From Oxyruncus cristatus (taxonomy: Eukaryota; Chordata; Aves; Passeriformes; Cotingidae), in contig VXAY01002116.1 in the NCBI GenBank assembly GCA_013399855.1, positions 1 through 64,000 of the forward strand: a DNA stretch of 64,000 bases, read 5' to 3'. This document shows, piece after piece, positions 47,333 through 60,352 of this stretch. Position 1 is the stretch's first letter; the number at the start of each line of letters is the position of its first letter. The position numbers and the translations under genes were made by a program. Under the pieces are notes generated by a model. It saw only the letters and a program-made list of their open reading frames with translations, was not told the DNA's origin and did not search any database.

Positions 47333-50300
47333 TTTTATATTTACAAGGCCCATTCACTGAAGAAGTAGGATGTGAAACTCCAGGAGGGACCTGCTGTCTT
47401 CTGGTGTCTGAAGATATTGCCCAAACAGCACAACCAGCCCCTACCCCTCTCCTGACCAGGAGACAAAGACTGATCTGGAGCAAAGCCATATGTGGAGTAT
47501 TTTGGGAATGGACTGGGTGGATGTGAACAAAGGTGAAAGAACCATGAGCCCCAGGGAAACCAAACCCAGTCATGCAGCGTGATATGAACACAAATATTTC
47601 AGTCTGATATGCAAATTGACACAGTCCTTGTGTAGCTACTGTGCGCCCCAGCCCATCTCTAGTCTAGGGATGATTTTATCAGTACCCTGATAAGTTCTTC
47701 TCCCAGTCAGGGATTTCTATTTTTCTGAGGCTTCTAAGCTGATGAACTGAAATAAAAGGAATTAGTTTGTCCTTTGCTCTCTCCTCCACACTTTAGACAT
47801 TCAAGTACTTTTTAAGAGCACCCGTGTTACAGCTTGGCTGGACAAGCCTGACAGCCTGTGCCTAAATGCCTGTGGCCCCTACTAAGCCCCATTTCAACCA
47901 AGATCATGCAGCAGCAGTCAGCGTAACCAGAGGTTTAGCAGGCCTGCTTTCAACCAACCCCTGTGTCCCACAGGGACTAGTGTATCAGATTGGAACATCT
48001 TGCTCTTTATCACTGAGATAATTAGGGCATTCCTGCCCCGTGGATGTGTAAGAACTTGAGCAGCTCTGTAGCTCACTCTGGAGATGGAAATTCTGTGTAT
48101 CGACTGAATGCTTAGATCTTCAACAGCTTTGACATCTCTGCACCGTGTTCCAAAACTATGGCATAAATCAGCCTTTAATGAGAGGGAAGAGACATATTTA
48201 AAGGGCTTAAAAGGAATCTTAACAGAGTAATTTAACCCTGCTTCTGCAACCCTTCCCACAGTTTCACCCTTTTTCTCTGTACTGGATCTTCACCACACCT
48301 GTAAGTTCTCGAGAATCAATATTACACTGTGGCCTATGAAGACCCAATAGCTCTGACTGGATTTAAGGATAGATGCAGGTTTGCTTTGAAATTCACATGA
48401 GTCAAATATACCCGTTCTGTAACAACAACACAGGCTTAGATTTCCTCCCACCTTGGGAGAGGGCAGCAGTGCATTCAGGCTCTCAGTGATCAGATCTGTC
48501 AAAGGAAGATGGAAATCTCTAATTGGAAAGACAGGAATGGGCTTGAACAAGACATCACTCAGAAAGGCACCATGAAAGGAGTGGAAAGTGAGGTCAAGGT
48601 GAGGTTTGAGCTTTGGTAAAGAAGAAGTAAAATATTCTAGTGTGCCCCTTTTCTTCCTGAAGTGTACTTTTCTCTTGAGTTCATCAGAAGATTATGTAGT
48701 AGAAAAAGAAATCCAAGAATAACTGACATCCTTATCCTTAACACCCTTGTACTATGTCAAATTCATCTGCACACATTTTTTTTTCTGCCCTATCTACATA
48801 AAATATTTAAATATAAAGTGCTAACTAAGCTGGGGAGGGGGTAGCCTTTGTGAAAACAGGACCTAGAAAATCTGCACAGAAAAATGCAGATTGCTCCTTG
48901 TTGCATTTTGTTATGTTCTCTTGGATAGATACATTCCTGGCTTTCCTCACAAATTTCAATACAATCTGACAATTATATTTGAAAATTAATGCAACTTTTA
49001 TACTTTTCAATTCCAGCGTGTCTCATGATAGAGAAGGTAACAAAGAAATTCAAGTGAGAAGGATGGGTGACAGAAATTGATTTAAAGTATCATTGGGTGA
49101 AAAGTTAGCTGCATCCTGAGGTACTTAGATAGGCAAGGTTTTAGGTAGAAGAGGTGTATGAGGGGACTGCTTAGTGCCTTCTTTTTGCATTGTAGAGTGC
49201 TGAATTCGATTTTCTGGCTTATGCATTTAGAATCAGTATGTTGGATGGATATGATTTAGAGCAGAACTCAGACTGTCCCTACTCTTTATATGAAACATAC
49301 ATTGTGTCCCCATAATGAAACTCAAAGTTGTTAGACCTGGTTTCACTTGGATGAACTTGTCAAAGCAACTTTTGTTGTTCTCTTTTCCTTAGATAACATC
49401 CAGTCTTATTTGGTATGTATCTAATTAATGCCTATAGAGTTAGTTTAGTTATGTCCTTCAAAACATTTGCTAAGATTTTAATTTAGATTAATTTGGTTCA
49501 ACAGATTTGATAATTAACAGCTTGTGTGGAAGATGATACTTCATTTTGTCCATAGGCAAGGAGAGAAGGTCCATCTCCTGGAAATACTTCTAATAGATAT
49601 GAAAAAAAACCACTTGAAAACATTTATAATATGATATCTCACTAAGAAATATCACTGTTGGGCTATTGAAACCAGGCCATTTTTGTTTTCTATTACTCCA
49701 TTAGATTCTATATCCTAATTAGATCAGTCCTATAATATTTACACAAAATCTCATGTTTTTAAAAAGGACATAAATCTTCAGAGGCTGCAGAAACGTGGTG
49801 AATGGAGTTAAACATTCAAGTTGCTTTCATGAAATGAAAGTCCTTGCTTTTCTGTCCTCTAGAAGGGTAGTAAAGTGGTTGGGAGCATTGGCACATGTGA
49901 AGTTTTTACTCATTTATAATACACTTCCTTATTTATCGTGATGCCAACTTTTTAATTTTGGAAGAACTATTATCTTTTATGATGCTATTGACTGTCATTT
50001 TTTTTCAAAACTTGGCCTTATAAATCCTGGTGAAGTTTTTATATAAATCTATTTAGAAATTTTAATGACATATAAAGCTTCAACGATGAAAGAGGCATTC
50101 CGCGCATTTATTGTTACTGAACACAGGGGTGCAACCATTAATCCATTTTCTTGAGCTGTCCTCTGTAACACTTTTGATAGAAGTGGATTAAAGTTATTTC
50201 TTTAACAAGACAATATTGACAGCCAGATGAATCACAGTTATAGTCATGTGTGATGACTCCAGAAGGCCTCCTCTTCCTCCCAACGCTTTTGTCTTTCAGC

Positions 50301-51652
50301 TTGCCTTGACTCACAGGCTGTTTGCTATGTTGTCATCTGCATTTCAGGGGTAAATGATGTGTACCAACTTAAAAATGTTCCCAACATGCATTATAAAAGT
50401 GGCAATACTAAAACTTCTTGTGTTAAAATAGTCCAACTAAATGGGTACTTTTTTTCTTGAGCGTTATTCCAGCAGAGACCATTGTGTGCTCTAATTAATA
50501 AGTAAACACTATGTTCCTCCTATTCCCCCATGGATTATAGTTAAAGGAACACAGCAGAAAGCATTTTTTCTAGTCTAAAACTTATGTTCCCACATTAACT
50601 ATGTTTAAACATTGAAATAGTGACGGAAGAAAGTTTTGAGCTAAAGAGCAAGAAGTATATAACGGTGTGTCAGAAGAAAGGTAGGTTTGATGAGCACATT
50701 TCAAGTATGATTTTCTACTGTGAAAATGTTGCAAAGTATTTAAATAATGAAACTGGAGCAAGAATTGCAAGTTTATTTTCTCACTTTCTTCCCATATCCC
50801 AAGGCAATACAGATGTCACATCTTTGCTGCTTCCCTGCTCCCTAAAAATTACATCAGCATTAAAAGGCAAATGTCTACTTAATATTTATACAAAGAAAGA
50901 CTCTGATGGGTAGCATTTTATCTGAAATACATTCTCGTTAAAAAAATTGCATCGAGAACATAATGCCTTACAAGTCTATCTAGGCCAGAAGTCTAATCAA
51001 ATTAACACCACTTCAGTGCTAATGAGGACTTGCAGTCATTCACCTTAATTAGTCATTCTGAATAAATATATTTTTAGCACCATGCCATTTAAGTAGCTCA
51101 GTTCTACAATCCTGTCCAGCTTCTCACGACCTTAGGGATGAAGTCACAGAGGCAGAAGGAACATCAGCAGAGGAAGAAGTTTTGATGCTCCCCTTACACT
51201 CCAAACAAAAACCAGGTCGTGTCCTTGGTGAATGTGTTCCCAATATAAAATGGAAATGTTCACAGTAATATGTAGCTATATTTGAAGCATTGAATGGGAC
51301 TTGCAGATTGGGGTCTGCACAGACCCAGTGGGATCTGTAGCTTCTGGGAGCTGCAAATATACAAGAGCAACAGAGATGGCCTGGGAGTGTACTCAGGGAT
51401 TGGATTCACCTACTAGTGAATCCACTTCACTTACTCATTTTGGATTTTCCTTCTGAAAGGGGAGGTTCACTGTATGTTATAAAGCTGTCAATGCACACTT
51501 TCTAAGACAATAAATACTGTGTATATGTGTGTGGGTATCTGTTTTACATTAAGAACAGGTCATGGTTGTTATATTTGAAAATTCACCATATTTTATTCTT
51601 GGTGACATTTTGCTTTTGTTTAATAGTATCAATTATTTTTGGATTTTTTTTA
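47333..51652. other. Unique sequence, no gene identified
   Basis: More than 4 kb with no recognised repeat. Contains the 39-nt microexon candidate 48262-48300. The stretches at about 50080-50260 and 50990-51090 look like conserved non-coding DNA ('aggcattccgcgcatttatt', 'caccttaattagtcattctg'). No open frame here has a domain I know. Confidence 0.4.
48262..48300 (+). other. Microexon-like segment
   Basis: The 3' splice site 'ctgcaacccttcccacag' is strong and is followed 39 nt later by CCT|GTAAGT. All three frames are open across it, so the frame says nothing. A 13-codon segment is short for a normal exon. Listed only because both sites are good. Confidence 0.1.
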
Positions 51653-51742
51653 TCATAGATTCACAGAATGGTTTGGGTTGGAATGGACCTTGAAGATCAT
51701 CCTGTTCCAATTCCCCAGCAACGGACAGGGAACCTTTCACTA
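51653..51742 (-). repeat. Short CR1 3' fragment, minus strand
   Basis: About 90 bp: 'tcatagattcacagaatggt', 'ttgggttggaatggaccttg', 'aagatcatcctgttccaatt', then decays after 'acggacagggaacctttcac'. A minimal CR1 3' end. Confidence 0.9.
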
Positions 51743-54700
51743 GAAGACAATACATACTACCAGTTCTTTTAGAATAAAGCACATAACATGTAGGTTCATT
51801 GTAATCAATTACAGGAGCATTTCAGTTTACTTAACACCTATGAGTTCCATTTTAGCTGCAGAATTCAGTCCATACAATTAAGATGAAATGAGGTGTTCAG
51901 TACTTGCTCAGATTCAAATGCAAATAAATCCCTTTAACTTTACTAAGAACTTGACAGGCATTACATGGAGAAAATAGGCTTAAAGAAGCTGGGAAACAGT
52001 TTGTTTCACTTCCATGGTTTTTCCTTGATCCACTCACAGTTTTTGAGACAGGAAGAAGACAGAACTGGGTATCTTCTTGTTTACATATTCCAGAGGGAAA
52101 CACTTTCAAGTTGTCATTTAGAGCAAATGCTCTGCCAATTATGTGTTTTTTTTTTCAGATGGAGATTTTGCATTATTATGTATTAATGTCACAAACACAA
52201 TCTCACATTCCTCTTTCTTTACTGGGAATAGTCATTATTTTGGAAGAAAAATCTTTCAGCATTTGTAACTCTAATGCTGATTCTATAAACCCTTTAGTCA
52301 GTGCACTGTACATATCATTCTGTGCAGATGCAGTGATACTCCTGGCTGTGTGGATATCCTCAAATAAATGGATAAGATTTGTTAAACTAAAAGAAAAATA
52401 TTATTATTTAATGATTTGGGTTCAGAATAGGAAAAACCTCCTTCATAAATTTTCTCTAGAAATAAAGCAAATTATGGTTTTCCTTAACACAAACAAATCT
52501 TCCCATGGCAGTCTTTGACAGCAATTGCAAGATATATGGATTCAGATTGCAGGTCCAACATGAATTTAGATACTAAAAATGATTCTTAAGGAAAAAGAAA
52601 TAGCTGAGGAATGGCATAGAGTCGTAAAGGCACTACCATTTTTGTGCAGAATGTCAGAGCTTTTGACAACAATAGTATCTTTATTCCTCCCCCCACAGTG
52701 ACAAAGAGGCAGACCAAATGGAGGAAGCTCACCTGTCAGACTGGCTTTCAAATTAATGAGAGAAGGAAATCAGTGCTTCCTGACAATACACTGGGTTCTG
52801 CTAAGTGTTCAGGAAATTGTTCTGGTTCGTCCTTACTCTGGTGCTGACTCACTCTTGCTCCTTGAGCCCACCACTGCAGGCATCTCCAGGATTATTCAAT
52901 TCCTTTAGACATCTCCATGACTAAAGTTTGATGAAAGTTTGCAGATAACTGATTTGCAGAGCTTCTAATTGATGGTCCAGAAGAGAAGTCATTTTAAATA
53001 GTCTTGTGCCTCTAAAAGTTGGGATCCTGAGTTATCTTTTTATGTTTTGTTTACCACATATTTGGGGGAATTGTCACATTGAAACCTGTACGGCCTCCAC
53101 TACGTGTGAGTGTAAAAAGGGAGGAGATTCCAGGTAAAATATCTTTATCCACATGCATCTTTCTCTTTCTTTCCTAACACAGTGTAGGATTTCATTATTT
53201 TTACAATTATGTGGGTTTGAAGAGAAAGCTTAAAAATATATTTTTAGTTCCTATAAAGAGCACAGAGCTGAGAATCAGTGAATGGCGAGTTGAAAAGATA
53301 GTTATACAGTTTTAGTTTATTGGTAAAAGTGAGTCAAAATTTGCAAAGAGAGGAAGTACCATTTCTTACTGACGTCTGGAAAAATACACAACCTTTTATA
53401 TTCACTGGGACTTTGGTTCTAAAGCAGAACCAGAGAGCCTCAAGCTAAGCAGAGTTTGGAAACTGCTCTGAATATAACTTAATTATGTTAGCTGATTAGA
53501 CAATTTCAGAGAAACAGGCAGTTGGTATCTGAGCAGAGCAGGGAACTTAATCAGACTAGAAGTAATAACATTTGTAGCCCCTGTGGTTAGTAGAGATAGA
53601 AAAGCAGGTAATTATAGCACAAAAGCTACTGACTAGCTGGAATGAGATTTGAGGGAAATTACTGTGTGTCAGATCGCTGTGTCTCTATTGATACAATTAT
53701 TTTCAACATCCTATACAGTTATGATTGTGTTCCTAGGCATATTTTTGAAGATCATTTGTGAGTCTTTCATAAACAGGGTAGAGATATTATACACAGAGAA
53801 AATACCTAGATATATGTTCCTCACTGTATCGTTTGCCTTGACCAGTTCCATGACTGTGTGCAGCAGCAGCTTGGATTCATCCATATTATTTTCATGAGTA
53901 CCAATGATGCCATGAATGGGGTATTTCTCATTTGGGGATTCACTGCTTTTTCATCTGAGGTATGCAAAGCATTATTTCATCATTAACAGTTTGCATTGCG
54001 TTGCGTTTTTACAAACCACGTAAAAACCTCTAGGAAATGTGTCCATGTGCATCTCAAGCAACATCAAGGAACCTTTGATAGATAAATAAGCAGTCCTTCC
54101 AGCTGTGAGTTCATAGCACAACTACGTTAAAACAAATCTTTCATGTTATTTTAGTGTGTTCTGGTTATTTCATATACATGTGGAAACAGAATCTGCATTT
54201 TACAAGCTTTCCTGCAACTAGCAAAACTTATGCTGCCTAATTTTCTAAATTTTTTTGAAATTGTGGTTAGAATTTCATTGTTTAATGAGATTCAAGCATG
54301 TCCTGAGTCTTTTCCATTGTCCAAGTTCTTTGTATCTAAACTGTATGAAAAATTAAGCTTGTACTGTAATCTTCCCTATGATGTGTCACTGACAGAGTCA
54401 CCTTATTATTGCTATTTTCATGAAAATTCCAGAAGATTGATACACCTGAGACTTTTGTTCCTCTATCAGATTTCTGTGAAACTGGTCCTGAAGATCAACT
54501 AAGGTTAAAAAGATGGGAAAAGTAGCCGTACAGTCAGCCCACACATACAGTGACAGCATGACTGCCTTTACTTCCTCCCTCTAAGAAAGCAAGCTAACAG
54601 CCAAACCACAGGCTTTTATCCCAAGTACAGAAAAAATGCCTCCAGCTACAGGGAAGAACAGGACATTAGTTACCAGTGCTGGCAACGGAAGGAAGATTTG

Positions 54701-54913
54701 CTCCAATTCCCACTGACAGGTAGTGATAGATGGTAAAACAGTAATGTCAATAACTAAAAACGCTTGCAGAAGTTTGCTTTAGAGCTTGCTGAGTGTGGCA
54801 GAACTTGGATCTTAATTCAGTGTCCCTTGGGCAGAGGTGTAGAAATGGTTAGGGCAGACCAACAATGCCCTCCAAGTTTGAAGGGTAGCTGGGTGGTTTA
54901 ACTCAAACCAGCG
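51743..54913. other. Unique AT-rich sequence, no gene identified
   Basis: No recognised repeats. The 135-codon plus frame 52111-52518 and the frame 53649-53897 show hydrophobic stretches but no domain signature. An inverted repeat with 8-bp arms (GTTTTTAC/GTAAAAAC) lies at 54005-54027. Confidence 0.4.
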
Positions 54914-55130
54914 AAGGTTTAGATTTAACATCAGGAAAACTTTATTCACCAAAAAGGTTGTCAAGCGTTGGAACAGGATGCTGTCCAGGGAAGTGGTGGA
55001 GTCACCATCCCTGGAGGTATTTAAAAGTCACGTAGATGTGGCGTGATTTAGTGGTGGGCTTCGTGGTGCTGGGCTAATGGTTGGAACTGATGATCTTAGA
55101 GGCCTTTTCCAACCTAAATGATTCGATTCC
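54914..55130 (+). repeat. CR1 LINE fragment, older subfamily
   Basis: About 215 bp, plus: 'aggtttagatttaacatcag', 'gaaaactttattcaccaaaa', 'ttggaacaggatgctgtcca', 'gggaagtggtggagtcacca', 'tccctggaggtatttaaaag', 'tgatcttagaggccttttcc' and 'aacctaaatgattc'. The phrase 'gtggtggagtcaccatccctggaggt' sets it apart from the commoner copies (GAAGCTGTGGATGCCCC type). Confidence 0.88.
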
Positions 55131-58100
55131 ATAAAAAGATTGGGTCTTAGAAGTGATAAAACAAACCAAACTCTTGGTGATTCAAGAGCCTGTGTCATTC
55201 AGGAAGTGAGAGGCTCATCAGTGCTCCCAGCTGTAACGTACTGGTCTTGAGAGGATGATGCCAGGAAAAAGGATTGTTAGGAGCTCCCAGGGAAGAGTAA
55301 CCAACTTCACCTTGGAGACCTGAGGTAATATCAGCTTTTCTCAGAGAGCTTGCACACGGAGAAGAAGATGGCTAACTGGAAAAGGTAGAAATAAGTCAGC
55401 ACTGGTCTGCAGGTAGAAACAAAGTAAACAAAAGACATGGGTGGCCAGACTTATGAGTTTTATGATGAAAGAAATTAAGGAGATCAAGGAAGCAATGTGA
55501 ACATTTACAGACAAATCCTCCTGAAAGGGGCAGTCACAACCTAGGATGTGAGAAATCCCAAAGGTGTTTTTTTTAAATGCATGAAACAGTTTTGTTTTGC
55601 TTCCCATCAGAGAACAGTCAGGTGGAATGTGTTATGGAGATATTAAGCTCTTTGTTGATAATTGAAAAGAATATCATTACAAGCTCCAGGGAGTTTAAGT
55701 GACAGATACGCAGATTTATGTATTTATGTGGATACAAAAATGAAACATGATTTGAAAATTTTACAGAAAAACAAGCATAAAGAACAAAAGATCAACAGAT
55801 GTTGATAGAGCACCAAAAAAGTAATTGTCTTATGGTGTTAAAAGTCTTACTAGCACTCTGCATGCTACTAAACTTCTCTTTCCTCAAATTGTTCAGGTAC
55901 TGACATTCCTGAAGTAGAGAGACAATTCACATTTCATAGAAAGAGGTCTCTTCTACTAAGATGTTTTCTAAAATAAAGCTGGATAATCCATGGACTTGTG
56001 CATCATTCTTAGTTTTTTTCTCACAGTCCAAGCAGCTCCCTGATCCTTTAGGATAACAAGTGAACTATACCAAATGCTACAGGAAAGAGAAGTTACTGCA
56101 GGAAATGCACAGACCATGTTTGAATTTGGCAAACACATTTTATGCAGTTGTTTCTGCTCTAATACTTTTGTGAAAAGGGAAAGCAGCATATTCGTCGAAG
56201 AATTGTACTTGCATGAGTATCATTATCAGAAATCTTTGTGCAGCCATCTAGAAAATTCCAGTGAGAGTTATGAATTCTTCCACTGAGCAGCAAAGCTATT
56301 CTGTGTTGGGATAAGGAACCAATAGCATATTATTTAGAATGAAGGTTTGAAACAGTAGTTGCGTCGGCTAATTTTCAAGTGGTCCCTGGGGTTGAACAAT
56401 ATTGTCACAGGCACTCACTGAGTAACAAAATATGAAAATCAGTCTGCATAAGTTACAAAGAAGAGAAGGACCCAGTTCATTAAGCAGTTTAATGGCAATG
56501 ACCTGTTCACCCTTGCCCTTCAATAAACTATTCACTCAATAAATTGGCAGTCCTGCTTTTCTGCAAAGAGATGGGTGAAGTGAAGTGAGGTGGTCACCAG
56601 GGGAAGCAGCTTTGCTCTCTCCACATCTCCTGTCTTATTTCATCAGCTATAGGCACCTTTCTAATGCCAGGGCTCTGAGTGCACCCCCTCCTCTCCGGGG
56701 GTTTCGGAGCTGCGGCTCAGGGCTACGAGAGCAGAGGTGGAAGTTATGTGGAGATCTCCTTCAGAGAAATTTGTGAGGGGGCACCAAAAGGGCTGACCCC
56801 AGTTGGGCATCTCTTGTCCTGCTGGTCATGTTACTGGGATTGGCTTCTGGTGGAGAGGATGATAGGAAACGGATTTGCCCTGTTTGGTAGCAGCTGAAAA
56901 CTAAACAGGGGGTACAGCATTCACAAAAGGATGAATGCAGAAGCCATTCCACACAAATCATCTGCCTGTAGTAGTGCCTGCAGGCACATCAATTTAAAAT
57001 CCAGACTAACTTAAGCATTTCTGAAATTGGTTAACTGTAAAATAATTGTATTTCATGGTACAGAGCAAAGTTGTGATTAAACTACCTTTGGGACTGAAGC
57101 ATCTTTGAAAGCTCACTGGTCATCCTGCAGCAGAAGATAGTGGTTTTCATTTTGAATTTCCACATAAAGCCTTCTCTGCAAAATCATCTTTGCACCTGTA
57201 TGTAATGGAGTTGGAGGGAGAGAATATGGGGTAGATTCCTGACTGGCCTGATAGGTGCATAGTCAGCTGAGACAAGGTTGCTGAAAGGGCAGTTATTGCA
57301 ACAGATAATCCTAATATTCACTCTAGGAAAAAAATAGAAAAAGAAACCCAAAGGGAGAATTTCTGCAGTAGATAAAATCAAATGGTTGAGTACAAATGAA
57401 GGAGAAGCAACTGAACTTAAATGCAAAAATATCAGTAAACTTACTTGGGGTTTGAGTCTCACAGCTAAAGTAATATCTATTTCTGTATGCTAAGCAATAT
57501 ATGAAAGTCACTTGAAAGGCAAGATATAAAAGACCACAACCAAAGCTACCAGTTTTATCCTTTGGGGGGGAAAAAAGAATATAATTAATTACTTAATCAT
57601 GAGTCACATAGCCTCTATTTCCTCTCTGGATCCAGGGTCTCCAGCTGCTATTTCACCCCTGGCAGACAGATCTGCAATATGTTCTGAGCAGACCAACACC
57701 CACACCAGTTACAGGTGCAATGCAGCCCATCATTTATCTTATGGCTGATGTGACATCGAGTGTGTGATCTGATGGGTTATTGTGCTTTTCTCCCTTCTTG
57801 GGCAGGAGGCTACCTGGGTCTGGAAATGCCTCCTGTCACTGTGATGATGCTGGAGCCTCCTTGCATAAGACTGACCTGGGTGTTATTCTGGTGCTTTTAA
57901 TCAGTAGACACCACACGAGTGGCAACATGATGCCTACAGTTCATTAATAAGAGGTGGGGGAAAGAAAACCAAAAAAACTAATTAGAAGAATCTAAGTATC
58001 TGATTGAGGTACATGAGACATACAGGCCTAACAGTTAAACAAGTGGATTTTTCCTATTCCAGTATGCTATGAGCAGCGCTGAGACACAGAATCCACAGCT

Positions 58101-58429
58101 CAATTGTAGCATGTGATACCTTAGAATTCTTAGGATTTTTATCTTTTTCTATGTTTTAATGCAGATGGAGTTTTCCTTCACTTTAGACCGTTACTTTCTC
58201 ACAGTTTGTGTGCCACATTACTGAAGCTTTGGTTTAACCATCTTTTTACTGTCTTTTCAAGGTAATAGATTTTTAGCCAGAACATTCCTCTGGAACGTGC
58301 ACCTGGACTGGAATAACAACAGATATGGTAGACCAAACAAGACAGAAGGCTCAAGGCCCTTGGTGGGGCTCCAGTGGGGCAGTTCTGAGGGTGGTACCAG
58401 GGCAAAAGGGGTTTTAGGGTTGGATGTCC
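55131..58429. other. Unique sequence with a GC-richer patch
   Basis: No repeat recognised. Around 56585-56780 the sequence is GC-richer than the rest ('ccccctcctctccgggggtt', 'ggagctgcggctcagggcta') but holds too few CpG to be a CpG island. The minus exon candidate 57445-57489 lies here. Other open frames have no domain. Confidence 0.4.
57445..57489 (-). other. Low-confidence exon candidate, minus strand
   Basis: On the minus strand a 45-nt segment lies between 'cttagcag'-class site 'catatattgcttag' and CAA|GTAAGT. The frame is open in phase 0 at both ends and reads HTEIDITLAVRLKPQ. Both sites are fair. The segment is short and I recognise no family. Confidence 0.12.
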
Positions 58430-58590
58430 CCACTGGATATGATAATTAGTAAAGATATAAAAATGTAAGAATTCTGTATGTGGGCGTGCACCTTTGTACT
58501 CTGTGGGCCAGAAGGCCTTCGTTAAAAGAAGGCCTCTATCTTATCTCTACTAATGGCCTGGCGAATTTTTTCTCCTGATTTCAGGCAACA
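58430..58590 (+). mobile_element. Probable 3' part of an ERV solo LTR
   Basis: In plus order there is a TATAAAAA box at 58456-58463. A stem-loop follows with arms AGGCCTTC (58513-58520) and GAAGGCCT (58528-58535) and TTAAAA in its loop. The end is 'ctcctgatttcaggcaaca' with the ACA terminus typical of avian ERV LTRs. The layout promoter, R-like hairpin, U5 and CA end fits an LTR. I could not fix the 5' end, which may be a few hundred bases upstream, nor find a target duplication of the GTGAAA that follows. Confidence 0.45.
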
Positions 58591-59940
58591 GTGAAATGGT
58601 CAGAGCAGTCTCTTCCAGTGTTTTGATTCAACAAACCAGAATTAACTAAGACAATTCCCAAACAATTCCAGGGACTTGGAACAGGACCCATTTCAGAAAG
58701 GCCATCTGGGTGATGTTTTGGATGCTAAGGAAGTTTAGTTCTGAGAATGAGGCCAGGACATATCAGTTGGCCCTATGGCCAGAGAATGTCTTGCAACATT
58801 GTTTAGTTTACGGGTACACCTTAAGTGCGTTAGGAAACAATGATTTTCTACTTCCATGCTGCCAACCTCTCCTGCATAAGGCACTATTTTGGCCAAACAT
58901 CCCTTCTCTTCATTGCAAAATCTCAACCTAAATTTGTATGGAGTACTTTTTTAAAATGTGCCAGGACATTAAATTTATATATAAACACATCTGTCTTAAT
59001 GACTACCAATATTCACTATCTCAGTGATAAGTATCACCTGAGGAAAAGCCAAGATCATTATTTATTTAGTGGTACAATCATTCTTTATAATCCTGGATGG
59101 GAGTGAGTCACTGTATCCTGTGTCATCTCAGACAGTCACTGCTACAATTACTCAGCTAATCCAACCAATGACATAGGTTGCTAGTAAAATTTTAATTTTT
59201 GAACTAATTCTTGAGAGGAGCAGTTACATTTGTAGCCTCAAGGGTAGTAAGGATGTAAAAGTTGAGAATCGAAAGAATTCTTATTCACTGAATTAAAGTC
59301 AGGATATGCTTATTTACCTATGTGCTCCCCTGATTAACAGATCTCAAAACAACAGTTGTGCTGACCTCCAGGAACAGAAACTCACTGGGTCAAAAAACAG
59401 GCTTAATTTTAACTATAAATTAAGTATATAGAACATTTTATCTCTGTGTATGAAATCATGTGCTGAATTTTATAATGCACTCTAGTGCTTACAAGAATTA
59501 ATTGGAAGTTGCAGAGAAAGTCAAAGAACTGGACTGAAATGGGATGGATTTGAGGTCTACTTCTGGTCTGGCTATGTTTATCTATTCATGAATGTCTTAG
59601 TTTTCTTTTTTTTTTCATCTTTACCCATCATATCTAACTAGTAAGTTAATTTGGGATTCATCTCACCTATCTTGCTGCCTATAATGCTGACATTTATATC
59701 TGATCTAACCCCTCAGGTTTCCTCTTTAATCAATGGAAAAAGATGGGTTCTTTTAGTTTGCATTTCATTTGAGCTATTTTAGACATCAGCGAAATCTGAT
59801 GAGATAAATTCTCTCCTAAATATGCTTATTTCTCTCATTTGAATATGAAGGGATCCTGGGGTAACAGCTGTGGGTGTGAGTGTCCACATTTAATAGAATA
59901 AAATGAATACCTTTGGAGACACCATTGTGCAGTATCAGCA
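58591..59940. other. Unique sequence, nothing identified
   Basis: No repeat, exon or RNA gene I can support. Frames at 58710-58931 and 58840-59106 are without domains. Confidence 0.4.
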
Positions 59941-60352
59941 TCTAGCAAAAGAAGATATGAGGAAAGGCTGAAAGAACTGGGATTTTTCAGCCTGGAGAAG
60001 AGAGGGCTTAGGAGTGACCTGATTGCAGCCTTCCAGTACAGATGGAGAGAGACCTTTTTGTAGGGGCATGGAGTGACAGGAAAAAGGGTAATGGCTCTAA
60101 ACGGACAGAGAGCAGGTTTAGATAAGATATTAAGAAGAAATTCTTTGCTGTGGGGGTAGTGAGACACTGGCAGAGAGGGTTGCGCAGAGAAGCTGCCCCA
60201 TCCCTGGAAGTGTTTGAGGCCAGGTTGAATGGGAGCTGGAGCAACCTGGTATCATGGAAGGTGTCCCTGCCCATGGCAGGGGGTTGGAATGAGATGATCG
60301 TTAAGGTCCCTTCCAACCCAAACCATTCTGGGATTCCATTTTTCTATGAACT
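59941..60352 (+). repeat. CR1 LINE fragment, about 0.4 kb
   Basis: Plus strand. From the inner end: 'gaggaaaggctgaaagaact', 'gggatttttcagcctggaga', 'agagagggcttaggagtgac', 'ctgattgcagccttccagta', a gap where 'cctgaaggg' normally lies, 'ggtttagataagatattaag', 'gttgcgcagagaagctgccc', 'ccatggcagggggttggaat', 'gtcccttccaacccaaacca' and 'ttctgggattcc'. It reaches as far upstream as the 'gcctggagaagagaggg' block. No reverse transcriptase. Overlapping frames (59835-60316) are CR1 shadows. Confidence 0.96.

Noticed and set aside
52111..52518. 135-codon plus frame
   Set aside because: No recognisable domain or homology pattern, no regulatory context.
53649..53897. Frame with a stretch faintly like an olfactory receptor TM2 (PRYMFLTVSF)
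   Set aside because: The key receptor motifs are absent and the frame ends at once; resemblance is superficial.
56585..56780. GC-richer patch considered as CpG island promoter
   Set aside because: Only a handful of CpG dinucleotides over about 200 bp and no TATA or initiator arrangement; too weak.
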